Below are positions 33,162 through 47,587 of a DNA stretch of 64,000 nt, piece after piece. Source of the DNA: Palaemon carinicauda (taxonomy: Eukaryota; Arthropoda; Malacostraca; Decapoda; Palaemonidae); the NCBI RefSeq assembly GCF_036898095.1, contig NC_090729.1, positions 63,517,132 to 63,581,131 on the forward strand. The letters run 5' to 3'. The number at the start of each line of letters is the position of its first letter. The first letter of the stretch is position 1. The notes under the pieces were generated by a model. That model did no database searches and was not told the DNA's origin. It saw only the letters and a list, made by a program, of their open reading frames with translations. The position numbers and the translations under genes were made by a program.

Positions 33162-33690
33162 TAGTGGGGCGGTTTAGCTCGAAATTTCAAAAGGATTGTG
33201 CATTTTGTGATACAAGCATCAAATTTGGCACAAATGTACATTGATATATGGCGAACATTTTTAGATATTGAGCCACTCGGAATTTTCCCTTTATGTCTGC
33301 CATATTGGAATTCAAAATGGCCGCCATTTGAAATCTACATTTTCGATTATCTTTGGGTCTAATGCTGCTATTTACTCGATTCTGGTGTCTAAATGTAGGT
33401 TTGTGGGGGGGGGGGGGGGCAAGGAATATAATGGTAACAATCTGCATTGTATATTTTGTACCAATGAACTGCCATATTGGATTTCAAAATGGCCGTTGTT
33501 TGAAATCTACATTTTCGATTATCTTTGGGTCTAATGCTGCTATTGACTCGATTCTGGTGTCCAAATGTATGTTTTGGGAGGAAAGGAATCCGATGGTTAC
33601 AATCTGCATTGTGTATCTTTATAAATTAGCCAACATATTGGATTTCAAAATGGCAGCCACTTGAATTCTACATGTGCGATTATCTCTGGG
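33162..33690 (+). repeat. Left inverted repeat with three sub-repeats
   Basis: CATATTGG-containing sub-repeats start at 33301, 33473 and 33634. A G15 run lies at 33405-33419. Matches the reverse complement of 35860-36300. Confidence 0.85.
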
Positions 33691-34294
33691 TCAAATACTT
33701 TTACAGTACATGACAATATCCATTTTTCAAAATGACATACTTTATTACAGTACCCACTTAATTCATGAGAGATGAATATTCATCATCATGTATTTTTGAC
33801 AAGACAACATTTTACTCAAAGTCTGTGAAGTAAAAATTGTTTGAGTTATTGATTACATTCTGTGTTGTTCTAGGTTTGATATGGCACCTTTCTTATATGA
33901 TTAGTTTTCTCCATTCCTTCAATCAATATCACAAAATGATCAATCCGGGGTTACGTCTGAATATCCACAAAATAGTGTGAACATTAACACAAACCAACGT
34001 AAACTTCTCAAAACTGGCTTTCCCTGTAAAACTCTAAATAAATATTGACTTACTTCAACTACTAATTTTGAGTTTTATAATTTTGATACATGTCTTAGGT
34101 CATGTCTTAAATATCTTAGTTAAAATTCTGGCATGCTATGGTGTAATATATAAGGTTGGGTGTGTACTGACATTCTACAATGGTCTTGTATTTGAGGCTA
34201 GGTATACATCGGTACTGAAGATATGTATACATAAACCATCTCATGTTAACCAGTTCAGCACTGCCACAAGTAAATGAATGTTGTGGACTCATCT

Positions 34295-35850
34295 TCATGT
34301 GCAGTCCCCTTCACACACACAGAGGGCTGTGCACTTAAGGGCAGCCTTCTTGCACTTGCAGCGTCTCACACACCCTTTCTGGCACTTGTAAGAAACCAGC
34401 TCAATGCAGGTGTGAGCTGCCTCAGGTAGCCTGGTCCAGTATGGTGTGTATTGTCCTCCAGTCATTGACCAACCCCAGTTTGTTGGTGGTGGGAGTTCTG
34501 GTGCTGGCAGCAGTATCTGACCCCACACATGTCCACCTTGATATACTGCCCTCTTGACATGTTCCTCTAAAGCTGCCTTCGTTGGAGGGATCAGCTGCAC
34601 ATTGTTCTTCCTTGCGAAGAGTTTCCTCCTGGCCTTGTCAATGTCCGTGCATTTGCTGGTTCGATCATGCAACAGGATCACGAACCTCTCGATGATGCAC
34701 ATTGCATCATTTGGTATGTCACTTGGTGCAGAAGACAGCTGCATCAGCGCCTCAGTTAACTCTGGCAGTACATTCCAGACTGCCCATGCAGTCTTCTTGC
34801 CATGTCTAGCAAAGCTTGACACAGTATTGCATCCAGTTAGAGCGTGGAACATTGGCAGTGCACAAGCCTCCTCTGGTCCCAGTCCAGCCGCTATTTCATG
34901 TGCTGCTAGGTATCGGAAACTTTGGCCTGTTCCGAATGCCAGCCATAGTTTGTCTTCTGGTTGCAATTCCTGTATCACGGACACTGCCAGCACCACAACA
35001 TCGGTGTCTACAGTCCGGATGACTATTGAATGGTGTCCGTGCTTAGCTGCGTGAGATGCATGTGTCAACATCCGACTGTCAGCCTCTTCATGGTTGCATA
35101 GGTTGAGTGAAGTTAGATCTGGTAGTAGTGGCTTGCTGAGCACTGCCTCTCCATCAGTAATGACGAGTTGCTTGTCTTCCTGGTCAAACCATTCCAAGAG
35201 AGCTGTTGAGAGATACTTGAACACCTCGGTCTTGTTGCTGTCCACTCCTAAGAAGTTCTGCTAGTTTCCTGGTATGGACGCGGCGGCCGCCACACATCTC
35301 CGCACGCCCTGCCCCTGCTTTGCACGTGTACTACCTTTCAGTGAATCAGCAAGGTAAGTATCCCAGATCAGATCCAGGCGTGACACTGTTTGCAGCTTAG
35401 TAGATATATATGGAATGAAGATCTGATGTGCGTACTCTTCAAAGGTCTTTGATGCAGCCGGCTTCAGCACTGGACGATAGCTGCTCCATCAAGCACTATA
35501 CAGGTAGTGACAGGAGTATCTGTCTTAGCGTCAGAGATTTCTTCCAAACATGTTATGAGGTCACTCTTGGTACCAGTGAAGAGGTTTCCACCACCGGACA
35601 GTGCAGGAGGACATGCCTGGTTCTCATGACGAAAGAACTCCTCAAGGTTTGCATCCCTCGTCTGTCAGCCAATGTACAGGTGTGCGAAGAGTTCACGGTC
35701 ATTTTTGACGGAGCTGAGCTGTTGCTGACCTTTGCTCTGGCTTCTTGGAGCTGAAGGGCTGAATGTCTTCAGCTTGTTACGAGGTATGGGGTTGTCCACT
35801 GCCTTTGTTCTGTCCAACAGACACTCTCTGGTGAAAGCTTTGAACTGGCT
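34295..35850 (-). pseudogene. XPG-like/Cys-rich protein of the inverted-repeat element
   Basis: The main frame 35245-34295 (about 316 residues) contains HEEADSRMLTHA (about residue 52), TVDTDVVVLAV (about 80), FGTGQSFRYLAAHEIA, FHALTGCNTVSSFARHGKKT and a cysteine-rich end with CKCKKAALKCTALCVC. It belongs to a widespread family of animal predicted proteins with the pattern HEEADTR - DTDV - GCDT and a CXC-like tail. The acidic set resembles XPG/FEN nucleases. Here the last Asp position reads Asn (GCNT). Upstream, the same frame (35470-35261: TFEEYAHQIFIPYIS, ..LDLIWDTYLADSLKG) is separated by TAG at 35261-35263, at a Trp position. A one-base deletion near 35468 and further breaks lead to 35850 (RNKLKTFSPS, KNDRELFAHLYI). 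It fills the space between the inverted repeats. Confidence 0.7.
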
Positions 35851-35859
35851 GCTCAATGC

Positions 35860-36300
35860 TAAAAGATACACAATGCAGATTGTTATCATTGGATTCCTTG
35901 CCCCCAAAACATACAGTTAGACACCAGAATCGAGTCAAAAGCAGCATTAGACCCACTGATAATCAAAAATGAAGATTTCAAATGGCGGCCATTTTGAAAT
36001 CCAATATGGCGGCTCAGTGGTAAAAAAATACGCAATGCATATTGTAACCATTGGATTCCTTGTCCCCCAAAACCTACATTTAGGCACCAGAATCGAGTCA
36101 ATAGCAATTTTAGATCCAAAGATAAGCGCAAATGTAGATTTCAAATGGCGGTCATTTTGAATTCCAATATGGCGGACATGAATAGAGAATTCCGAGTGGT
36201 TTAATATCTGAAAGTGTTTGCCATATGTCAATGTACATTTGTGCCAAATTTGGTACTTGTATCACAAAATGCACAATAGGTTAGCTATGCTGCCCCACTA
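35860..36300 (-). repeat. Right inverted repeat
   Basis: Reverse complement of the left repeat, with CCAATATGGCGG marks near 36001 and 36163 (about 162 bp apart). The innermost part runs into the N-terminal coding region. Confidence 0.85.
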
Positions 36301-36303
36301 TCA

Positions 36304-38902
<2,599 letters not shown>

Positions 38903-39339
38903 AAGTCTGAAGGGTCTCCTATTAAGTTTTAAATTTGATATTAACATTCAAATTAGGATTTTCAAACCCTTTATTGATATAGGTTTTGTATTTTCCATAG
39001 ATTAATATTAAACGTTTGTTCTGTTTCTAAGATTTCACATATATGCACACATTATTATGTTTGTAACCCCTGGCGTTTCCAATTTATAATGTTTCGTGCT
39101 ATGGGTTACAGATCCTTCGGATGTTTCGAAAATTAACGGGTAATAGTGCGGACCAAATGCAGGTTCTCTGGTGGAGAAGGAGAAAGTTCACGCTAAGTTT
39201 ATCCGAGATTTGAACTGATCAGGATCATCCTATTCGCCATTTATTCTTTGGATTGTAAATTGTCATAAATTTCTAATTTAATTGTAAATTGAAATAATTT
39301 CTATGACTTATAATTTTGCTTCTCCTTGATTTATGTTAC

Positions 39340-41060
39340 ATTGCCCTCTTAAAAATTACTTTTCAAAAATATAGGGAGGACCTAATCAACTATGTTGGTT
39401 TCGTCTCTACCAAGGACCCACAAATATACCATCACAACTTAAGATGTGAGTGCATGGACTGTTTGGCCCTCACCATTGCTTGTATACCAAACTTAAAGGA
39501 GCAAGACACCTGGCCCAACAACTTGGATATAACTCCACTATTCTACAAGGACCCATACACCAACATCTTTTTTGAACCTTACTAGCTCTCCAAGAAATCT
39601 TTCTTCTACATTCCACCTAGAGATAAAGCCCACCACAATGAGTGTAGTTTTGCACAATGTCTGCAAGTGTTTTGGCTCTCTGTTTAACCCAAAGAACCAG
39701 TAACCAAGTCACAATCTCCACCTTCTCCAACCCATCCAGTGACCAAGGAGAAGAAGGCAGAGCACCCTACTGCAATGGACACCCTGCCTGCCTGCTTGGA
39801 GTCGCAAGCGTGGGGCCCAAAAGAGTATACAGCTGGAGCCACCTCTACACGAGAGGCAAACATATCTGCCATGGACCTAAACCTGGACAACCTGCCCACC
39901 CCGCAGCCTACAGAGGCACACATGCAGGATTGCAACTGCACTGTGTGCCCCACTCGGCTCCTAGTTGAAGCCAATCAGCAGTACCCAGGTTTCACTAGAA
40001 GTCTCAAAGCTAATGGCAACTCAACTCCCCAAGTTTAAACTACCAGCAAATGGAGGGACCACGTTATGTGTGGCCGTAGCTGCTATGGCAGCCGCTTATC
40101 CAGGACTAAAGATTACAGCCAGAACCAGCTTAAATGGTGATATCATCAGCACCCCCAAGGATTAAGATAGTGCAAGACACCTGCATAATGAAGCCCTCCT
40201 AACCTACCTTGATCCCACCAAGAAACAGAGAAAAGTAGTGGTATACATTTACCCAGTCAAGATGCCAAACTCCCTCATCATGGATTGCCAAACCATAGCC
40301 CAACCCAAAAGGAAGTTTGACAGTCGTAAGGCACCCACCAGGGAAGTCATTGTCACCCTTGTAGGACCTATCCAACCTACCTTGGAGCTTGGACTGTTGG
40401 GAACTTTCTAATAAAGGACTTGAAAAGGGAACCACTCCGTTGCTTCAACTGCCAGCACTTCGAACACCACAAGTCTGAATGCAGGAGCCAGGTGAGCTGT
40501 TGAGTCTACAGTGACAAGCATCCAACTTAAAATTGCATTGATGAGCACAACGCTGGGAGAAAGACCGGCCCAAGTGCCCCAACCGCTCGCAGCCTCACCA
40601 CACCTGGAATAAAAGGAGTCCAAAGGGCCTCAAAAGGCTAGAACCTCTGGAGACTACCAATCCAACATGTACGAAGGGCACACTGACACTGCAACCAAAG
40701 CCACAGAGGAAAAAATGTAAGAGACCTCATCAGAGGCCGGCCCCAGCTCCAGTACCAGCTGATACTCCTGATTCTACCACTACCACCAGCCCAGCCCTCA
40801 ACCTTCAACAGACCTCATCCACTCCAGATCCTACACCTTGTCAAAATCCTTCTCCTAACCCATTCCCTACAACCTTCAGTCATCAATTGGACACAGTGTC
40901 CTTGTAAGGCCTCATACCAATCACCATCCACATTATCACTAAAGTCCTATCCCTTCTCAACCTCCTTGGCCTCGGTCAGACCCTAAACCATATCCTCCCA
41001 CTCCTCCAACAAAGCTCATATTCGAAACAGAGCCCCTGTTTGGATAGAATTCTGGGTAAT
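39340..41060 (+). pseudogene. Decayed LINE ORF1 (gag-like)
   Basis: Several frames on the plus strand. 39360-39585 has CECMDCLALTIACIPNLKEQ. 40430-40490 has PLRCFNCQHFEHHKSECRSQ, a CCHC knuckle. A second (VYSDKHPT..C) and third (KCPN..PHHTWNK) Cys/His block follow, then a Pro/Thr/Ser-rich stretch and a hydrophobic end near 41050. This is the same order as ORF1 of the adjacent LINE (41412-43222), at lower identity. No endonuclease or RT follows before the next element begins, so it is a truncated older relative. Confidence 0.6.
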
Positions 41061-41411
41061 CTATATCTAGTAAGCAACCGAGTTACTTCCTGTTAACCCT
41101 ACTAGAAAAATAGTAATTTGAGATTAGTCACAGCACGCTATTCAAAGGCTAATCACCTCATTATTTCCAGCGTAAAATTCCACTATATTTGCAGGTTTAT
41201 GAATTGACAACGTCACCACCCCCCTATTAGTATATCCAGTTTCATGTGCTTCCTGTCTCGTTGCAACAGCCGTTGCAATCGGACGTGAGTGAGCGCCAGT
41301 GCGCCGAAAGTTGCCACCGCAAAGGACTGAGTGCTCCCTTATAGTATCGAGTGAAGCTTTCCAATTAATCTACGGGTTCTCCAACCCATTTTTCGATATC
41401 CATAGATCGCT

Positions 41412-43222
41412 ATGGATAAAAATGTAGACCCTCCCTCGCCACCAACGTATCATTTAAACGACATGGAGGCTTTGGAGGGTACTGAAGCCTCCCATTTCAT
41501 CGGCGCCATCTCCCCTACCCCCTCAAAAGGCAACAACCTGGATACCGAACCAAACATGGACACTGATCTCTCCTCTGCACCTGAAGATTCTGATGTTGAC
41601 GATCCCCCCTCTCATCCCCAACGCAAGAGAGGGGCTCCCTCCTCTCCTACTTCAAACCAACAGGTCGCCAAGAAGGCTAACCAACAGTCTACAAGCGATC
41701 CTGAAAGCTCACTACTAGACCTACCCTCTGATAACGAAGAGGATAGCTCCACTTCAAAGCCAAAATCACCTAGGCCTAATGAAAATCGTGAGACTAGGCC
41801 TATGCAAGTGGAGGATGCCGACTCTCACAATCCCAACTCTTGGACAGAGGTTAAAAGTAAAGGTAAGAAGTCGACTGTACAAGCACAAGCACCTGTACCT
41901 TCAACTTCAAATGCACCTTGCCCAGTTAAAGTAAATGAAAGCACAAAGTTCCCTAAATTTAAAATACAAAATCACTCTCAATTTCCCGCCTATGATAGAG
42001 TAATTCTCATTGAAAAAGACCACCCAGGTATCAATATGGCAGTCAAGCCAAATCTCGAGGGTGACATGATATTGTCACCTAAGGATTTGACTGCTGTCAA
42101 TATTCTTAAAACTTTGAATTATGTTGTAGAGCTTGATCCCTCCAAGCTTAGAAGGATATACATCGTCTGTGGATATTCTTTTAAGTACAATGTTGCAAGA
42201 TTGGAGGAACATCCATCCATATACAAGGCAGAAAGATGCATCCCCAAGGATGGGGGTGTGTCTAATAAAGTTAAATGTACCTTTGTAGGTCCCCCCCCCC
42301 TGAGTTTGTAGACTTGGGAATTTGGGGGAAATTCAGAGTGGAGGACTACATGCCTCCTCTCCTTCGCTGTCACAGGTGTCAAAGATATGGACACCATCAA
42401 AATAATTGCAAAGCTGCATATCCCATATGTGGCATCTGTTCCAAGAGGCATGACACTGCCATCTGTCTAACTAAATACAAGGCCGATGAGCCTACAACTG
42501 CCAAATGCCCTCAATGTCGCCAGGGGCATCATTCCTGGAACAAAAGATGCCCAGAGAGGATTCGAAGGGAACATGCCAGAAGGAATCAAACTCCTTCAAA
42601 CTCCAACACAGCTGGTACTCGAGCTACTAAACCAGCTCAACAACAGCCTGGTCCAAGGCAAAATCAGGTTTCAAATAACTCTAGGCCTACCTCTCATTCT
42701 GGTTCCTCCTACAGAGACATATTACAAGGTACTCAGAAATCTGCTGTGCCTAATTCTCGTGTACAACACACCAACCTATCCCAACAAACACCTCCCCCTT
42801 CCAATGATCCTGTCACTCCACCTAGGCCTCAAAGGACACCTAGATCTCCTAGGGTCCCGAGACAGAACCCCCAAACACAACCACAACCCCAACCTAATCC
42901 CCCTCCCAGTCAACAATCCTTCACTCCTCCAGAAATAATCCACTCCCCCCAACCTTCAACATCCTATGCCCCTATTCCTCAAGCTCCTACTTCCTACTCC
43001 TTTACCCACTTCCCTTCCCTTTCCCAACAAAATCCCTCCCAAAATTCTTCACAATCCTTATTTGCCAATCCTTTAATAGGCCTCCTTCTCCAACCACAAA
43101 TATTAGAAACAGCTATAATTGCCTTATTGGAGAAATTCTATCCAGGACTGGAACAGAATGAGAATTTTGTAAATGCAATCAGGTTAGTGTGTAACACACT
43201 TTCCCATTCTCTCATAAGGTAA
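41412..43222 (+). pseudogene. LINE ORF1: gag-like protein with three zinc knuckles
   Basis: Begins at ATG 41412 (MDKNVDPPSPPTYHLNDMEA). The first 300 codons give an acidic, Ser/Pro-rich N-terminus and the RNA-binding fold region (NSTKFPKFKIQN.., LSPKDLTAVNILKTL, RRIYIVCGYSFKYNVARLEEH). At 42291-42300 a run of ten C shifts the frame; eight C would keep it open. The second part (42275-43222) has CHRCQRYGHHQNNC, CGICSKRHDTAIC and CPQCRQGHHSWNKRC, then a long Pro/Gln/Ser-rich tail and a hydrophobic end ending LSHSLIR. The total is close to 600 residues, usual for this type. Confidence 0.82.
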
Positions 43223-45704
43223 ATTCAGTGACTCCGACAGTGATCTGAGTCCACCTCCTTCCCCTCTAGCACAGGAGAGCGAAAATTTCACTGTTTTGTC
43301 ATGGAATATTTTGGGAATAAGGACAAAGTATGCACTTCTGCAGTCCCAGGTTGCCATACAGAGACCAGACATCATACTATTGCAGGAAACACTACTAAGA
43401 GAAAACAACAAATTTAACTTTGCTAATTACAAAATTTATAGACAACACTGGACAGACACATGTCGTGGCTTGATAACATTAGTCAAAAACACTATTCCTT
43501 CTAAAAGAATTAATGACATAAACTGCCATGATGCCAACACACTTAGCATACAAATTACACTATTAAACACCACACTTACAATACACAACATATACAGAAA
43601 TCCTGCAAGTGTACTTGATGCTAATCTGCTCTTTGCGGCAGCAGAGACTCAGGATACCATTATTTCAGGAGATTTTAATGCTCACCATCCCTTCCTTAAG
43701 TCACCATCCCTTACTAATGCGACTGGGGATCATCTGCATTCTCTACTTGAGGATTTTCCTGGGGTGAAACTCCTTAACAATGTCGATATCCCTACTCATA
43801 TTGCAGGGGGACGTCTGGACTTAACATTCGTTTCTCATAACCTTACATATGGTTCCTCTTGGGACCTACATCCTTTGTTAACAAGTGATCATTATGGCAC
43901 TGTCTCTTCTTTCAGATTAGACAAATTGCCTGATCCTCCTCCTCCCCCTAGGAGATGGAATCCGGATTTTGCTCATTGGGATCTCTTTGAACAGCACATG
44001 ACTTCATGGGCTGAAAGATATTCTGTTAGACCCCCTGAGGACGCTGATAATATCCTTCTCTCACTCAATAATCAACTTAACGAAGCTGCAGCATCCTCTA
44101 TGCCAAAGAAAAAGTCCTTTGTCAAAGATCATAAGGACTCATGGTACTATAATCCTAGGATTAAGGCCATGAACAAGCGGCTTAACAGAGTCAGGAAATT
44201 ATTTAGAAGAAATAACACTGAAGCTCTATACCAGACACTCATCAGTGTTGCTAGACATGCTACAGAGGTGGCAAATGATGTTAAAAAGGAAAAATGGCTT
44301 GAATGGTGTTCACAAGTCAGCGGCCTCACTCCTATCCGAAAGATCTGGGCCTGGTTCAATAAAGTATCAGGAAAAAGATACACAGCAAGGGTCACACACC
44401 CTGACCCTCCTGCTGAAGCCCTTAGGATAGCACAAAATTTTGCCAACAGATCCAAATCTGAAAACCTCTCAATACAGGCCAGACAAAGGCAAGAGGTCCT
44501 ATATCCTATAAGGATGAACATGGTCACTGCAGGTTGCAACATACCTGATGATACTGATGCCCTGTACACCATGGATGAACTAAATACTGCCCTTTCAAAG
44601 AACAAGGACACTGCCCCTGGTGCTGATAATATTACATACAGCATGTTAAAGCACATGGGAAATCCAGCAAAAGAAATCTATTTAAAACTTATAAATAAAA
44701 CCCATGTGGAAAGGGTTAGACCTCAGCTCTGGAGGCAGCAGGATACTCAACCTGTTCCCAAACCGAAAGAAGAAAATGCCTACAGACCCATAGCTCTGAT
44801 CACTTGTACAGCTAAGGTTGCAGAAAGAATGGTCCTTAACCGACTTAAGTGGAAGGTTGGTGACCTGCATCATAGATTATATGCATTCAGAGAAGGAGTA
44901 GGCACTCATGAGTGCATAACAGATCTCATGGCCACTATAAATGAAGAAAGAGCCCTTGTTGTCTTCTTGGACCTTGAGAAAGCTTTTGAACTTGCCAGTG
45001 CAGCTGCAATACTCTTCTCTCTTGTCCGCAAGAGAGTAAGAGGACATCTTCTGTCCTGGGTTCATGAGTACACAAAGGGCCGAGAAGCTAGAGTCTCCTT
45101 TCAAGGTGCAACTTCTCCTTTTCTTCCCTTGGAAAATGGCACCCCTCAGGGTGGAATACTGAGTCCTTTCCTATTTAATGTTCTCATGGAAAACCTCCTA
45201 TTTATTGAACTCCCTAGAGGTATAGAAATATTCATATATGCAGATGACATCTGCATTGTTTGTCCCAACTCCATTCGAAACCAGTCTCAAAAAATGCAAA
45301 GAGCCCTAAATGCTATTGCTCATGAATGTAATGAATTAGGTTTAAAAATAAATCCACTTAAAACTAAGGCAATGGCAATAAAATACTTTGAACCTCCTCC
45401 CCCTCTACTGATTAATGATAACCCAATAGAATGGGTTCCTAATTTTATTTATTTAGGTGTTAATATTAACCATAAATTTCTTTCTAGTGTACAAGTTAAG
45501 CTACTTAAAAACAAAGTCAACAATAGATACAATGCGATGAAAAGAATATGTACTTTAAATAAAGGAGCGACTTCACATTTATTGAGACTTTTCTATGTGC
45601 AAGCAGTCAGATCACAGGTTGAGTACGCTTCTCCTGTGCTCACTTCAGTTCCTGTAGTATCTCTTACTTCACTTGAAGTAATTCAAAACAATGCCATGAG
45701 ATAA
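43218..45704 (+). pseudogene. LINE ORF2: AP endonuclease and reverse transcriptase
   Basis: The frame opens at 43218 after TAA and reads ..SENFTVLSWNILGIRTK, the first endonuclease strand, with no ATG until well inside the protein. Endonuclease motifs: LLQETLLR, SGDFNAHHPFL, LTSDHYGT. RT motifs: APGADNITYSMLKHM, AYRPIALITCTAKVAERM, VVFLDLEKAFE, NGTPQGGILSPFLFNVLME and IFIYADDICIV (intact YADD). TAA at 45702-45704 follows QNNAMR, and the same frame continues ITGSPMWTRLHLL. Catalytic residues of both domains are preserved. Confidence 0.88.
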
Positions 45705-46898
45705 ATCACTGGCTCCCCTATGTGGACAAGGCTTCACCTCCTCAGGCAAGAAACCAACCTGTTATCTCTTGCAGATAGAATAAAAATGCGTATGTGTTGT
45801 GTCATAGTTAAAACTACTAAAGTAAATAGAACTTCCCCACTCAAAACAAGACTGAGCAGATTCATCAATTTGCATGAAAACCTAGATCCCCCTAATAATT
45901 ATATTGGTAGTCTTGTTAAACTAATTAGAGATGTAAATATACAACAAACCATTAATAATGTTAAACATGACAAATTTCATCCTAGCTATGTCCCTCCAGC
46001 TCCTTGGAGCAAGGATCCAATTGAAATAAATTACACTGTTCTCCCTGCATTTAAATCCCAATGTTCTATTTAACAGTTAAAGACTGTAGCCCAGGATTCA
46101 ATTAATAGCACCAGCTCCACGAATGTCTACTATACTGATGGTTCTGTAGACATTAATATACCTGCTGCTGGATCAGCTGTTTTTTCCAGATCTTTCTCAT
46201 GTGCCTGGAGGCTTTCTGATCATGCATCCATTCTACAGGCAGAACTCTACGCCATTGCGAAGGCCTTGGAAAATTCCCTATATAAATATGGTAATACAAC
46301 TATTCACACAGATTCTAGAGGTGCCATACAAAGCATCACAAAGCGAAATTTTTCAGAAAATATTCATCTAATCAGCACTATTAAGGCTATGGCAGCAGCC
46401 CATGCTTTGAGAAACAGGAAAGTTACCATCAACTGGATCCCAAGTCATGTAGGTGTTCAAGGAAATGATGAAGCTGATCGCCTTGCAAACAGTGCTTTGA
46501 GGTGTCCCACTGTAGACAAGGCGTGTAGACCCTCACTTTCACACATAAAGAAATTAATGAATGACTATTGTCACATTCAGAAAAAGAGTTTAATTCGTCA
46601 AGTTCTGCTTGAGGGCTCACGTTCTGCTACATGGTACACTTCAGTAACTAACCTCCTTTCACATAATATTCCTAAATCACTTAACAGGAAACTAACAGTC
46701 ATTATTTTCAGATTACGGCTGGGTTATCTCTGCACCTGGCAATTAATTGATATTGAAGATAGGCCATGTTTATATTGTGATTTACCCACAGGAGATCAAC
46801 CCCTAGAACACTACCTCCTCCACTGCAGAGATACATTCCCCCTCCGACAGACTATAGCTTCTCCCCCCCCCCCCCCCCTTACACAGCAGTACAAGTAA
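45705..46898 (+). pseudogene. LINE ORF2 C-terminus: RNase H and terminal finger
   Basis: In frame with the RT. After a linker and TAA at 46071-46073, RNase H starts VYYTDGSVDIN (Asp), with ILQAELYAIAKAL (Glu), TIHTDSRGAIQ (Asp) and NWIPSHVGVQGNDEADRLA (His/Asp). It ends with a Cys/His finger, CLYCDLPTGDQPLEHYLLHC. A C16 run (46863-46878) near the end makes the final residues uncertain. Confidence 0.85.
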
Positions 46899-47223
46899 CT
46901 AAACACATATTAGAAAACATACAAACACTTTCTGGGTTCTTGTGCTCGTATCCTCCCCCTAGATAACAAAATAACGTAAATAAACACACTTTCTTTTAAT
47001 CTAAAACACATTTAACATATAAAATTATCCTTTCATTACATATAAAACTGTACATTCAATAATCCTGTAATTAAATAATATAACACAAACTCATTTTTAT
47101 TTAATAGTCTGGTAACTCGATCACTGTCGGAATCTGCAAACTCATTAATCATATAGCTCTATCCTCACCTCTATCCTTAAGGATAGTATTCCTACACATC
47201 CCTTCCCCAAAACAATTACACTA

Positions 47224-47587
47224 ACAAGGGAATGGGGGGCCTTTCTCGTGCCGGCAGCTGGTCGAGCGCAGCACAGAATAGGACCCCTCTCCCCCTTCTA
47301 TATATAGTACATTGCAAGATACATAGGAATGGTTGATTGCCTGGGACTGTTCCTGGCAGAATTCCTACAAGGAATCTGCTGTTGGGATTCCTATTCCTCT
47401 CGGCTGTTCCCTGTAAATTGCACTCAGAAACCTCCATATCCTTTTATCCCTATCCCAACCTATCCCTTTATCCCTATACTGGAATCCTACAGATTTCCCT
47501 TAAAACAGATACACTAGCAAGGGAATGAGGGGCCTTTCTCGTGCCAGCTGGTCGAGCGCAGCACAGAATAGGACCCCTCTCCCCCTC
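47224..47587 (+). repeat. Direct duplication, about 75-bp core, 292 bp apart
   Basis: CAAGGGAATGGGGGGCCTTT... (47224-47300) recurs at 47516-47587 with few changes (CAGCTGGTCGAGCGCAGCAC shared). Weaker similarity continues to about 47755, suggesting a degenerate tandem duplication of about 292 bp. No coding signal. Confidence 0.75.

Larger units (their letters stand above)
33162..36300 (-). mobile_element. DNA transposon-like unit with long inverted repeats and XPG-like gene
   Basis: 3,139 bp. The left end TAGTGGGGC and right end GCCCCACTA are inverted. Similarity continues inward for about 500 bp on the left and 440 bp on the right. Both ends are flanked by TCA (33159-33161 and 36301-36303), a 3-bp target duplication. 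Each inverted repeat contains 2-3 tandem sub-repeats of about 165 bp marked by CATATTGGAATTCAAAATGG or its complement. The interior encodes a broken protein on the minus strand. A 3-bp duplication plus a protein with an XPG-like acid core and Cys-rich tail recalls Academ-type transposons, but that superfamily assignment is inference from memory. Confidence 0.75.
41230..46985 (+). mobile_element. I-group LINE, near complete
   Basis: Plus-strand non-LTR element with a gag-like ORF1 (three zinc knuckles) and an ORF2 (AP endonuclease, RT, RNase H, terminal Cys/His finger). Presence of RNase H separates it from Jockey and points to the I/LOA/R1 assemblage. Breaks: a C10 run in ORF1, and TAA codons at 45702-45704 and 46071-46073 in ORF2. 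Boundaries are approximate; target duplications were not found. Confidence 0.8.

Noticed and set aside
33162..36300. CACTA/EnSpm assignment of the inverted-repeat element
   Set aside because: The termini read TAGTG...CACTA, the opposite of the CACTA...TAGTG orientation expected, and the protein is not an EnSpm transposase.
41040..41411. Promoter motif for the I-group LINE
   Set aside because: This is the expected 5' UTR position, but I saw no motif strong enough to call.
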